From Bog-113 sp963752695 (lineage in GTDB: Bacteria > Acidobacteriota > Terriglobia > Bryobacterales > Bryobacteraceae), in the NCBI GenBank assembly GCA_963752695.1, contig CAVVZB010000001.1:124001-188000 (forward strand): DNA of 64,000 nucleotides. The letters run 5' to 3'. This document shows, in pieces, positions 25,019-34,040 of the stretch. Within the stretch, counting starts at the first letter, position 1. Each line of letters opens with the position of its first letter. Both the position numbers and the translations under genes were made by a program. The notes beneath the pieces were generated by a model that did not search any database, had not been told where the DNA came from, and worked only from the letters and a program-made list of their open reading frames with translations.

Positions 25019-27123
25019 GCAGGGACGGCGTCCTCCGCGGGATTTTGTACGGCTACCGGCATCTCAACCGTGAAGCGCGCGCCTGCTGGCTGATTGTCTT
25101 CAACGCGAATCTGTGCCTGGTGTTCAGTCAAGATGTGACTGACAATCGCCAAGCCGAGCCCGGTTCCCCGCCCTTTCGTCGAGAAATAAGGGAGGAACAA
25201 CTTCTCGCGCTGGTCGCCGGTGATTCCACACCCAGTATCGGCCACGATCAGTTCCACCATTCCGCTCACTCCCGTTTGGGTGCCCACGTAAAGATGCTTC
25301 ACCAGGGAATCCTGCATCGCTTCAGCGGCGTTATCCACCAGGTTCACGACCACGCGTTTAAACTGCTCCGGGTCCATATAGGCGCTGGGGAGATTGGGCG
25401 CGAGATCGACTTGGATCGTGATGGAATCCAGGCGACCGGCAAACACGTTCAGTGCACTCTCGACGGCATGGTTGAAGTCCGCTGGTCCGAGTTGAGCCGC
25501 CGGGAATCGCGAGAACTGCGAAAATTCGTCAACCAGCGTCTTGACCGACTGCACTTCGCTGAGGATGGTGTCCGTGCATTCCTGGACGATGCGCGCCACT
25601 TCCGGCGGGAGCAGCGCTCGGCTGAGTTGACGCGATATTCGGCCGGCCGATAACGCGATGGGCGTCAAGGGATTCTTGATCTCGTGGGCCACGCGGCGCG
25701 CTACTTCACTCCACGCCGAAGCTTTTTGCGCGCGCAATAAATCGGTCGTGTCTTCGAGGACAATCACGAAACCCGAAGTCAGTTTGTTTTCGAGCGCAGA
25801 AACGGTGATCGAAAGGCTCTGCTGTTTCCCGTTGCGATGTTCGAATTGTTCGGTGGCAACGCCGGTGCGCCGCGCGCGATTCATCAGGTAACGAATTTCC
25901 GACGATTCCTCGCGCGAGAACAGGTCTTCGATGCGTTGCGCGCGGTCGACAAGGTCCTTCGACAAAATGCGCTGCAGAGGTTGATTCACGCGCTGAATCC
26001 AGCCGTCCGCGGTTACCGAGATCACGCCCGTCGGAATGCTCTCGAGGATGGCCTCGGTGAAGCGCCGGCGTGCTTCCAGTTCGCGGCTATTGGCCTCCAG
26101 TTCCTGCGTCATCTGATTGAAGCCGCGCACCAGACTAGCCAGTTCGTCCATGGCGCGGACGCGCACCCGGTGTTGCAAGTCGCCCTTACTCACGCGTTGC
26201 GCTGCGTCGATGAGAGCGGCAATCGGAAGGCTGATTTGCTTGGCGAGGAATAACGCCATCCAAGTGGCCACGAAAAGAATGAACAGCGCGATCAGGGACA
26301 GCGTTAACAGCGAAGTTTGGCGAATGTATTTCTGCTGCTGAGATAGTGCCGCGTATTCCTTGTTGTAGTTGTCGATCGCCCGCTGCTTAGCCGCCACATC
26401 CAATGGCATCTGGGAGGCGATCTCCACGGCCCCGACCTCTTTACCACCAATGTTTACAGGCGCGCGGGCCACGGCGACCTCGGGCCGATCTTTCTTCGGC
26501 ATGCGCCCGGAGCGCAGAATCGGCTCCTGCGTTCCCGGGGGTATGAGCGCGGCTGCAGCCACATTCTGATCGACACAAAAACGCGTGAGGTAGTCGGGCG
26601 ACGCCTGCCCCCCGCCCAGCAGCAAGCGCGTCTCCGGCATGGACGCCAGGAGCATTGCCTGGGCCTGCACTTTATCGCGCATTTCCCGCTTTAATGCGTC
26701 GTTGATCTCGGTCCAGATCACGCGCTGCTCTTCCACCGGCTTGGTGAACCACTTCGCCAGATTGCGGTTCATCACCTCGAAGGAGTAAAGCACCATGAAA
26801 AAGACGGGCATGAAGCTGAGCGCCAGTGCTCCCGCAACCAATTTCGTCTTTAGCCGCGAGCCCTCGCGATGGCTGCCATGCTCCACCCAGAGCTTGACGA
26901 AGGTGCGCACCAGGATGAATCCCAGCGTCACCATGAGCACGAAAATCAGAGTGGAAACAGCCCAGAAGATCAGCGTCTGGCCCGGCCCCGTTGGCGCTGG
27001 ACCGATGGTGAACGATCCTTGCCAGACCACCAGCGCAACCAGAACGATCAACACCAGCGTTCCGAAGCTGTAGAGAAGGCGCCTGCGCATAAAGTGGCCT
27101 AGCCTTGATTGTAGGGCGAACAC
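25015..27123 (-). CDS. NtrY-like sensor histidine kinase
   Basis: A 702-residue membrane kinase. Helices are at about 16-37, 49-72, 95-115 and 271-293. A periplasmic sensor region sits between the last two (about 116-270). HAMP is about 294-345, PAS about 355-460 and HisKA has phospho-acceptor His480 in RRVAHEIKNPLTPIAL. The ATPase domain has VNLVDNAAEAM, VADTGCGI and GRGTGLGLAIV. This architecture is typical of NtrY, which senses redox or nitrogen state in other bacteria. The signal sensed here is unknown. It is translationally coupled to the regulator gene. Confidence 0.92.
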   Translation of the reverse strand: MFALQSRLGHFMRRRLLYSFGTLVLIVLVALVVWQGSFTIGPAPTGPGQTLIFWAVSTLIFVLMVTLGFILVRTFVKLWVEHGSHREGSRLKTKLVAGALALSFMPVFFMVLYSFEVMNRNLAKWFTKPVEEQRVIWTEINDALKREMRDKVQAQAMLLASMPETRLLLGGGQASPDYLTRFCVDQNVAAAALIPPGTQEPILRSGRMPKKDRPEVAVARAPVNIGGKEVGAVEIASQMPLDVAAKQRAIDNYNKEYAALSQQQKYIRQTSLLTLSLIALFILFVATWMALFLAKQISLPIAALIDAAQRVSKGDLQHRVRVRAMDELASLVRGFNQMTQELEANSRELEARRRFTEAILESIPTGVISVTADGWIQRVNQPLQRILSKDLVDRAQRIEDLFSREESSEIRYLMNRARRTGVATEQFEHRNGKQQSLSITVSALENKLTSGFVIVLEDTTDLLRAQKASAWSEVARRVAHEIKNPLTPIALSAGRISRQLSRALLPPEVARIVQECTDTILSEVQSVKTLVDEFSQFSRFPAAQLGPADFNHAVESALNVFAGRLDSITIQVDLAPNLPSAYMDPEQFKRVVVNLVDNAAEAMQDSLVKHLYVGTQTGVSGMVELIVADTGCGITGDQREKLFLPYFSTKGRGTGLGLAIVSHILTEHQAQIRVEDNQPAGARFTVEMPVAVQNPAEDAVPA

Positions 27124-27142
27124 TTACCGCGAAATTTCAGAT

Positions 27143-27982
27143 TCAAATCGCTGCAACCATTTTTCTCAGGCGGATGGCGCAGAGGCGGCTCGCTTCCATC
27201 TTGTCATTCCCGGGACCTTGCCAGTGAGTTTCCAGGTTGATGTCACCCTGATAGCCGCCAAACGCGAGCGCCCGAATTTGCTCCGGCCAATCGACGCTCC
27301 CATCGCCCAATTCCATCCATTGACCCTCGCGCCAATCCTTGGCGTGCACGTGCGCGATCCGCTCCACCGGAAGCAACGAAAAGCCATTCGAAAGCGGTGA
27401 CTCGCCAGCGACATAAGCGTTTGCCGGGTCCCAAACGATCTGGATGTTCGGATGATCCAGAGCCGCCAGAACGCGAGCAGAATCGCGCGCCGTACTGACG
27501 TTGCAGGCATGCTCATTTTCAAGGCCGATGATTAGACCATGTTCGGCGGCTTGCACGGCGAGTGCCCGCAAGGCCGGAATGATTCGCTCGAACACGGCAT
27601 CGGGGTCCACGGTTCGCCAATAAGAAAACACGCGGACGAGCTTCGCGTCTGCGCGCTTAGCTATGGCAAAGGCACGCTCGGCGAGCCGCTCCTGATCGTC
27701 AAAGGAATGCCGGGACGCGAACACATCCTGCTGAAAGCGAGGATCCACCGGAGGGGCGTCCGGCAGCTCACATTTTAAGAGCGGTGAAGCAATGCAGTCC
27801 ACCACCAGATGTTGCTTCTCAAAAATCATCAGCGCGCGATCCAATTCGGCGTCCTCAAGATCGAGAATGTTGCGCCCCCACAGCACGCGCAGTTCAGCTG
27901 TTTCCAGCCCGCACGCGCGCATCGCCGCAGCCGCGATTTCGGGGTCGGGTGAAAACTCGTCAGTGATTGCGCCCAGCCTCAT
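27143..27982 (-). CDS. Sugar phosphate isomerase/epimerase-like TIM barrel
   Basis: A 279-residue TIM-barrel protein of the xylose isomerase-like/AP-endonuclease-2 superfamily. Landmarks are MRLGAITDEFSPDPEIA, LVRVFSYW, GLIIGLENEHACN (Glu metal ligand), QIVWDPANAY, IAHVHAKDWREG (His and Asp) and DINLETHW. These supply the usual Glu/Asp/His metal site. No signal peptide is visible. Its start overlaps the preceding sigma-54 regulator stop by four bases, so the two are co-translated. The substrate is unknown; isomerisation of a sugar or inositol derivative is the family expectation. Confidence 0.8.
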   Translation of the reverse strand: MRLGAITDEFSPDPEIAAAAMRACGLETAELRVLWGRNILDLEDAELDRALMIFEKQHLVVDCIASPLLKCELPDAPPVDPRFQQDVFASRHSFDDQERLAERAFAIAKRADAKLVRVFSYWRTVDPDAVFERIIPALRALAVQAAEHGLIIGLENEHACNVSTARDSARVLAALDHPNIQIVWDPANAYVAGESPLSNGFSLLPVERIAHVHAKDWREGQWMELGDGSVDWPEQIRALAFGGYQGDINLETHWQGPGNDKMEASRLCAIRLRKMVAAI

Positions 27983-29286
27983 CGCATCCGCTCCAACTTG
28001 CGATAAAGCGTCTTTCGTTCAATGCCCAGGATCTGAGCGGCGCGGCTCTTATTCCCACCAGTTGCGGCAAGGACCCGCCGAATCTGATCCGCCTCGGTAT
28101 CGGCGAGCGACTCGGTGGCCTGTTCTCGCGGCTCCATCTCCCGGATCCCCTCGTGAATGGCTTCGCTATCGATCCGGTCTCCAGCCGTAAGAATCGCCAG
28201 GCGCTCCATCAGATGCTGCAGTTGACGGATATTGCCTGGCCACAGCTGTTCCTGCATCGTCTTCACGCCGGAATCAGTCAGCTTGACGTCGCGGCCGTAC
28301 TTGGAGTTGTAGCGCTGTAAGAAGTAGCGCGCCAGTAAGGGAACATCACCACGCCGCTCGCGCAATGGCGGGACATGGATGCGCACCACGTTCAACCGGA
28401 ACCACAAATCCTCGCGAAGCTTTCCTTCCTCCACCATCTTCTGCATGTCGCGATTGGTTGCCGCTAAAACGCGCACATCCACCGGCCTTGCTCGTGACGC
28501 GCCGACGGGACGCACTTCGCGCTCCTGCAGAAACCGGAGCAGCTTCAATTGGAAGTTCAAGTCGATGTCACCGATTTCGTCCAGCAACACGGTTCCGCGA
28601 TTTGCCGATTCGAATACGCCGGCACGGTCCCGGTCTGCCCCAGTAAACGCGCCGCGCATCGCACCGAACAGTTCACTTTCCAGTAGAGACGGAGCAATGC
28701 CGCCGCAGTCGACGGGGACAAACGGCATTTGCGCACGCAAGCTGAAGCGATGGATCATGCGGGCGACCATTTCCTTGCCGGTTCCGGTCTCCCCCTCAAT
28801 CAGAACCGTGACATCGGTCGGAGCTACGCGCGACACGGTCTTATAAATCTCAACCATGCTGGGCGAAGTGCCGATCAGATCCGTATCGGGAAGTTGTTCA
28901 TCGTCGAAATCCTGATCCGAACCGTCCCGAACCGCTTCGGCCCGCTTCACCGTTTCCAGAATGGAATCCAGTTCAAACGGCTTGGCGATATAGTCGAACA
29001 CCCCGCCACGCGTGGCCGCCATTACTGTTTCCATGGTGCCGCGCGCGGTCATCAGGATCACCGAGCAATCCGGATTTCTCCGGCGAGCCGCATCCAGAAC
29101 GTCCAGCCCCGTCCGATCGTCGATATAGATGTCGGAGATTACGATGGGGTACTCGCCCGTATTCAGCCGCACCAGAGCTTCGCGGGTACTGGAGACCGCA
29201 TCCACCGCATACCCTTCCAGTTCCAGAAAGGTTGTGATGGTGTTGCGAACGCTCGCATCGTCTTCGACCACTAATAACCGCGACAT
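27979..29286 (-). CDS. Sigma-54-dependent response regulator
   Basis: A 435-residue NtrC-family activator. The receiver has Asp52 (VISDIYIDDRTG). The AAA+ domain has Walker A GETGTGKE (about 165-172), an intact GAFTGA (212-217) and GTVLLDEIGDIDLN. A Fis-type helix-turn-helix ends the protein (GNKSRAAQILGIERKTLYRKLERM). It lies 13 bases after the CHASE2 kinase, its probable partner, and overlaps the TIM-barrel gene that follows. The intact loop contrasts with the altered loop in the nearby NtrX-like protein. Confidence 0.93.
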   Translation of the reverse strand: MSRLLVVEDDASVRNTITTFLELEGYAVDAVSSTREALVRLNTGEYPIVISDIYIDDRTGLDVLDAARRRNPDCSVILMTARGTMETVMAATRGGVFDYIAKPFELDSILETVKRAEAVRDGSDQDFDDEQLPDTDLIGTSPSMVEIYKTVSRVAPTDVTVLIEGETGTGKEMVARMIHRFSLRAQMPFVPVDCGGIAPSLLESELFGAMRGAFTGADRDRAGVFESANRGTVLLDEIGDIDLNFQLKLLRFLQEREVRPVGASRARPVDVRVLAATNRDMQKMVEEGKLREDLWFRLNVVRIHVPPLRERRGDVPLLARYFLQRYNSKYGRDVKLTDSGVKTMQEQLWPGNIRQLQHLMERLAILTAGDRIDSEAIHEGIREMEPREQATESLADTEADQIRRVLAATGGNKSRAAQILGIERKTLYRKLERMR

Positions 29287-29299
29287 TTACTTTCTAATG

Positions 29300-31114
29300 T
29301 TACGGCGTGGCCAGCGGCAATACTAGAGTGAATGTCGATCCCTTGCCCGGTGTTGACTCCACAAGAATGCGTCCGCCATGCTCTTTAACGATCTGATCCA
29401 CAATCGATAGCCCGATACCGGAACCTGTTTCGCCCGACGATTCAGCTCGCGGCGTGCGATAGAACCGGTCAAAGACCCGCAGGACTTCGTGCTTCTCCAT
29501 TCCGATTCCCTGATCCGCAATCTGTAGCCGCATCTGCTTGGAATCGAAAGACCCCGCAACCGTGATCCTGGTTTCCGGCGGTGAATACTTAATCGCGTTC
29601 GTCAACAGGTTGTAGACCGCGTATTCCATCAGCTCATGATCACCAGTTACGACGGCGGCGGGAAGGTTCTCCACCTCGATTGCGATGTCTTTGTGCGTCG
29701 CAAGGGGACGCACTCGCTCCACGCACGTTGCGACCAGATCCATGGCGGGAAAGCGCTCCCGCTTCAGTTCTATTCGGCCACCCGCAAGCCGTTCCACACT
29801 CAGGAAGGTCTCAATCATACTGGCCAAACGCTTGGATTCGGTATTGATGGTTCCCGCGATTTGCTTTCGCTTCTCGTCCGGCATCGCATAGCGCGTAATG
29901 AGTTCACTGGAACCTTGGATCGCGGTCAGCGGCGTTCGCATCTCATGCGTCACAAACTGAACTAGCTTCTGATAATGGACCTCCGAAGCCTCGGCTCGAA
30001 CCATCCGCCGCCGTGTTAGCAGATGGCGCCAGCTCGCCGAGAATACTACCGCCAACCACGCGCAAAGGACTCCAGGCGTGTAAGGAAACACTTTGCCTCT
30101 GGTGAAAGCAAGATACGGGACAAGGTGAGCGAGCATTAGAAGCATGAGCGCAAGCGCGTAGGCAAGCCGCCCGTTCGCAAAGGCGAAAATCAGTCCCGCC
30201 AGCAGCACGAGCGCGGCGCCCCAGAGCACGATCACAGAATCGGGAACGTCCGTCAAGAACAATCGTTGCGCGATCGTCTCGTATACGTTGGCGTTGATCT
30301 CCACCCCAATGTCCACGCCGTACGGAGTAATCCACCGGTCTCGCTGGGCCGTCTGGGCTGTGACTCCGGCAAACACTACTTTGCCAGCGAAGTTCGTGAT
30401 CAGTCGCGGATCGCGTCGCAGTTGCGCAACCGAATAGGCTGGAATGCCACGGGTCGGAGGCAAGTAGCGGATGCGCATCACGCGATCGTCCCGGGAGCGG
30501 GAAGGAATCACCACGCCCGCCACTTCCAACCAGTCCGATGACTCGCTGATTGCGGCGTGTCTGCTGGCCCGGAAAGCTTCCAGGCCCAGCGCCCAGCGCC
30601 GGTCATGCCCGCCAACCTTCTCCAAAGGAACCTCGCGGTTGATGGCGTCGTAACGATCGAGCGCAGCGTGGACTTGTCCGACTCCAACTGCCAGCGCTCG
30701 GAATCTAGGAATCGGATCGTCCCAGCGTCCTCCGGGAAGTAAATCGGTGGAAAGAACCAGGCTCGCGGTGTTGCGAAAAGCCGTCTCGAGGAGTGCGTCG
30801 TCCGGCCCTGGATCAGCCAGAATGATGTCGACCGCCACCGCTCGAGGCTGCGCGGGCGCGATCAGTGTTAGCCCTTGCGCGAGAGCTCTGCGAACGCCGC
30901 CGATACCGCCCACGTCGCGCATGGTTTCCTCGTCGATGCCCAGGATCGCCGATCCCAAAGGCCATGGCGGCGGCGTGTGGAGGCGGAAGAAGAAGTCGTA
31001 GCAATAGTGGTCGATCTCGCGCGCCGGTGGCGTCCAACTCACGACAAGCCCGGCCGCTAGAGTCGCGGCGAGCAGACCCGCATAGATCCAGCGCTGCCGC
31101 CATTGTGTGTTCAC
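29300..31114 (-). CDS. CHASE2-domain sensor histidine kinase
   Basis: A 604-residue kinase. An N-terminal helix (about 10-27) leads into a periplasmic CHASE2 domain (about 30-290: REIDHYCYDFFFRL, RAVAVDIILADPGPDDALL, FAGKVVFAGVTA). Three more helices follow (about 294-313, 318-336, 346-362). HisKA has His390 in VTHEMRTPLTAIQGS. The ATPase domain has YNLLTNAIKYSP, IADQGIGM and GSGIGLSIV. It probably pairs with the sigma-54 regulator encoded immediately downstream. Ligand unknown. It is divergent from the small Lys-rich ORF and thiC. Confidence 0.92.
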   Translation of the reverse strand: MNTQWRQRWIYAGLLAATLAAGLVVSWTPPAREIDHYCYDFFFRLHTPPPWPLGSAILGIDEETMRDVGGIGGVRRALAQGLTLIAPAQPRAVAVDIILADPGPDDALLETAFRNTASLVLSTDLLPGGRWDDPIPRFRALAVGVGQVHAALDRYDAINREVPLEKVGGHDRRWALGLEAFRASRHAAISESSDWLEVAGVVIPSRSRDDRVMRIRYLPPTRGIPAYSVAQLRRDPRLITNFAGKVVFAGVTAQTAQRDRWITPYGVDIGVEINANVYETIAQRLFLTDVPDSVIVLWGAALVLLAGLIFAFANGRLAYALALMLLMLAHLVPYLAFTRGKVFPYTPGVLCAWLAVVFSASWRHLLTRRRMVRAEASEVHYQKLVQFVTHEMRTPLTAIQGSSELITRYAMPDEKRKQIAGTINTESKRLASMIETFLSVERLAGGRIELKRERFPAMDLVATCVERVRPLATHKDIAIEVENLPAAVVTGDHELMEYAVYNLLTNAIKYSPPETRITVAGSFDSKQMRLQIADQGIGMEKHEVLRVFDRFYRTPRAESSGETGSGIGLSIVDQIVKEHGGRILVESTPGKGSTFTLVLPLATP

Positions 31115-31179
31115 GTCCGCTGCTCCTCATTAACGCATAGCTCCGGCTTGCTAGAATCGCCTACAAGGAGAGTTGATCA

Positions 31180-31242
31180 ATGTCCAAGGGAATGGATCGC
31201 AAGAAGGAAACCAAGAAGCCTAAGAAGACGAAGGCGAAGTAG
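31180..31242 (+). CDS. 20-residue Lys-rich small protein
   Basis: A 20-codon ORF with a strong ribosome site (AAGGAG, 9 bases before the ATG at 31180) and a TAG stop at 31240-31242. The product starts MSKGMDRKKE and ends KTKAK; half of the residues are Lys, and there are no hydrophobic segments. It resembles the start of tiny Lys-rich proteins (MSKGxDxKKxxKKxPxKT pattern) I recall from several bacterial phyla. It lies 65 bp from the divergent CHASE2 kinase and 34 bp before thiC, on the thiC strand. Function is unknown; nucleic-acid or ribosome binding is a guess from charge. It could also be a translated leader for thiC. Confidence 0.6.
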   Translation: MSKGMDRKKETKKPKKTKAK

Positions 31243-31276
31243 CCGCTTTCCGCCAGTCATACCAAGGGAACCGATC

Positions 31277-32668
31277 ATGCGCACAGAGTGGATTTCTAGC
31301 AGGCAGAACGACCCCAATCGCACGCAAATGCACTACGCCCGGGCGGGCCAGATCACGGGCGAGATGGAACATGTTGCCAAGCGCGAGAAGGTGTCCGCCG
31401 AGTTCATCCGCTCCGAAGTCGCTCGCGGGCGCATGGTCATCCCCGCCAACATCCAGCATCACGGCCTGGAGCCGATGTGTATTGGCGTGGGCTCTAACTG
31501 CAAGATCAACGCGAACATCGGTAATTCGGCAACCGCGTCCAATATCGAAGAAGAGCTTGCGAAGCTCGACTACTGCGTGAAGTACGGCGCCGACACCGTC
31601 ATGGACCTCTCCACCGGTGGCGACATCCCCCGCATTCGCAAGTCGATCATCGCGAATTCGCCGGTTCCTATCGGGACCGTTCCCATTTATGAAGCTCTCA
31701 CGCGTGTTCGCCGGATCGAAGATCTTACGGCACGCTTGATGCTCGACGTCATCGAGGAACAAGCCGAACAGGGCGTGGATTACATGACCATTCATGCCGG
31801 CGTGCTTGTCCAGTACGTGCCACTTGCATCCAAGCGGATAACGGGTATTGTGAGCCGCGGGGGAGCGATCCTTGCCGAGTGGATGGTGAAGAACCACAAG
31901 CAAAATCTACTCTACGAATGCTTCGAGGATATCTGTAAGATCTTCCAAAAATACGATGTGACGTTCTCCCTCGGGGACGGACTTCGGCCCGGTTGCATTG
32001 CAGATGCGAGTGACGCGGCCCAATTTGCCGAATTGAAGACTCTCGGGGAACTGACGAAGAAGGCTTGGGAATACGACGTCCAGGTTATGGTGGAAGGCCC
32101 GGGTCATATCCCGCTCGACCAGATCCAGATGCAAGTGGACAAAGAAAAGGAGCTGTGCCACGAAGCGCCGTTCTACACATTGGGGCCACTTGTTACGGAC
32201 ATTGCTCCCGGTTACGATCACATCACTTCAGCCATCGGAGCGGCTCTGATCGGTTGGCACGGCGCTGCAATGCTCTGCTACGTAACGCCGAAAGAACATC
32301 TGGGTTTACCGAATCGCGAGGACGTGAAACAGGGCATCATTGCCTACAAGATTGCCGCGCATGCAGCGGACTTGGCGCGGCATCGCCCGGGCGCTCGCGA
32401 CCGTGATGACGCCCTCTCGCGCGCGCGATACAACTTTGACTGGAACGAGCAATTTGCCTTGTCGCTGGACCCGGAAACTGCGCGTTCCATGCACGATGAA
32501 ACATTGCCCGAGGAAGGTTTCAAGGAAGCGGCATTCTGTTCCATGTGTGGACCGAAGTTCTGCTCCATGAATCACTCCTCTAAGGTCCAGGACTTCACCG
32601 CAGAGCAAGCTGCCTCTGTCGTAAGCGGCACACGCGAAGCGGAAATCGTACAGATCTCGGCCCGCTAG
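31277..32668 (+). CDS. thiC: Phosphomethylpyrimidine synthase (thiamine biosynthesis)
   Basis: A 463-residue radical-SAM enzyme converting aminoimidazole ribotide to HMP phosphate. MRTEWISSRQ is near the start. GSNCKINANIGNSA, YGADTVMDLSTGGDIP and GPGHIPLDQIQ are family motifs. The C-terminal cluster ligands are Cys421, Cys424 and Cys429 (CSMCGPKFC). ATG 31277 follows AAGGGA; an upstream in-frame extension to 31103 is basic and overlaps the small ORF. Length matches the shorter bacterial form without the N-terminal domain. No TPP riboswitch core is visible upstream. The stop overlaps the convergent methyltransferase stop in CTAG. Confidence 0.96.
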   Translation: MRTEWISSRQNDPNRTQMHYARAGQITGEMEHVAKREKVSAEFIRSEVARGRMVIPANIQHHGLEPMCIGVGSNCKINANIGNSATASNIEEELAKLDYCVKYGADTVMDLSTGGDIPRIRKSIIANSPVPIGTVPIYEALTRVRRIEDLTARLMLDVIEEQAEQGVDYMTIHAGVLVQYVPLASKRITGIVSRGGAILAEWMVKNHKQNLLYECFEDICKIFQKYDVTFSLGDGLRPGCIADASDAAQFAELKTLGELTKKAWEYDVQVMVEGPGHIPLDQIQMQVDKEKELCHEAPFYTLGPLVTDIAPGYDHITSAIGAALIGWHGAAMLCYVTPKEHLGLPNREDVKQGIIAYKIAAHAADLARHRPGARDRDDALSRARYNFDWNEQFALSLDPETARSMHDETLPEEGFKEAAFCSMCGPKFCSMNHSSKVQDFTAEQAASVVSGTREAEIVQISAR

Positions 32669-34006
32669 ACGGCCCTGATCACCCGCAACTCGCCGGGTCG
32701 CGCGGAGACTCCGGCATATTGAACCTGAACGGCATAGACACCATGAGCCGTGTCCGGTGCCAAGTCGGCATTGATCTGGCGTGCGCCAACCGCATCTAGC
32801 GCGCTCACGTAAGTGACTTTCAGACGCGTTCCGTCCAGGGTCACCGCGGTGTTTGCCACGTCACAGTTTTCGCCGAGGCCACGCACCCACAGGCTTACGG
32901 GAGTGGAATCACGGCCGCTGATCTGGACTTGGTTGCGCGCCCACGTTCGGCCGTCGCAGATCACGTCAATTTCAATGTGTTCCGCGTGACTGGGAATATC
33001 TACGGCGATGCGCAACGGCTCGCTCCATGCTGTTCCATCGATCGAAATTTGGACGTCATGCCAGCCCGCCTTGAGCCCCGGCGGCAGACGCGAATTCGCT
33101 GACCATAGCCCGCCGGAAACCGCACTCACGTACATCGCAGGCACGCCAAACGAGCCCACCTGCAGCCGCACCCGGTTCCGATCCAATGCCGCGCCATCGT
33201 ACTCGAACCACCAAGTCAGGTACTCTTCCCGGGTTGCCCGAAAGTTGATGCCCGTCCTGAATAGTGTTTGTCACGGACCGCAGCTTGGTCTGCGCTCCGG
33301 CGGCCGGCTCAGCCGTTTCCCACTTCCGGTAACACGCCAGCGCGCAGCGGTTATTGGCTGTCTCTAACATTTCGACCCGCGCAAAGCCCGCGGCCCGGCA
33401 CATCGCGATCAGACATCCGACAGTGGGACCGCACCAGTTGTCGAGCTGGCCGCCGAGTTCGTCAGCTTCATAAAACTCGAGTACAGGGATCTCCTCGCGG
33501 TGCTCGCGCCAGTCCGCCGCGTCAGTCACATAGGATTCCACGATGGCTACTTCCAGCGTCAGCCCGCAAACAATTTCCAGCGCTAAAAGCGGATACTTTG
33601 TGTGGTAAAGCACGCCCAGGAAAAAGACGTAGTCGAACTTTCCCAGTCCCATCTGCGGGATTTCGAATAAGTCGCATTCGATGTACTTCGCTTTCGATCC
33701 TGACTTGCGGTGCGCGATGTGGAAGTTCTCCACCTTTACCATGTCGAGGGCAGTCACCTCGGCGCCATGCCGCTCGGCCTCGAAGCTGAACCATCCATCC
33801 CACGCGCCAATGTCCAGCAGGCGCTTGCCGGTTAGATCGTGGGGAATGGGAAAGAGCGAGTAGCGATGTTGGGACACCTCGACCGGCAGCACGCCCGGGA
33901 ATTCGGTCCCGTCCTCGAACCGAAAGGCGTGATACCAGCCGAGCCGCTGCAGATCCTCGCGGGCGGCGTTCTGCTTGCGCAATCGCCGGAGTTCTTCGGC
34001 ATCCAT
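32665..34006 (-). pseudogene. DUF1698-like methyltransferase with Ig-like C-terminus, frameshifted
   Basis: The N-terminal frame (from ATG 34006) encodes a SAM methyltransferase: LLDIGAWDGWFSFEAERHGA (motif I), LDMVKVENFHIAH, and YVFFLGVLYHTKYPL, as in CmoB/DUF1698 proteins. After SVTNT (about residue 248) the frame gives non-protein-like sequence and stops at 33056. The +1 frame continues sensibly from about 33261 as FRTGINFRATREEYLTWWFEY, then VGSFGVP and a GGLWSANSRLPPGLKAGWHDV Ig-like segment. A second TIG-like domain runs to a stop at 32665. One base removed around 33255-33270 would join the two parts into about 446 residues. It may be a real mutation, an assembly error or, least likely, programmed shifting; no slippery site is visible. 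Confidence 0.75.
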
Positions 34007-34040
34007 ACGCAGCCAAGTTTAGCAATCGTAGACTGAATTC

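Noticed and set aside
33240..33290. Programmed ribosomal frameshifting in the methyltransferase
   Set aside because: No slippery heptamer, upstream internal Shine-Dalgarno or downstream stable hairpin is evident; mutation or sequence error is simpler.
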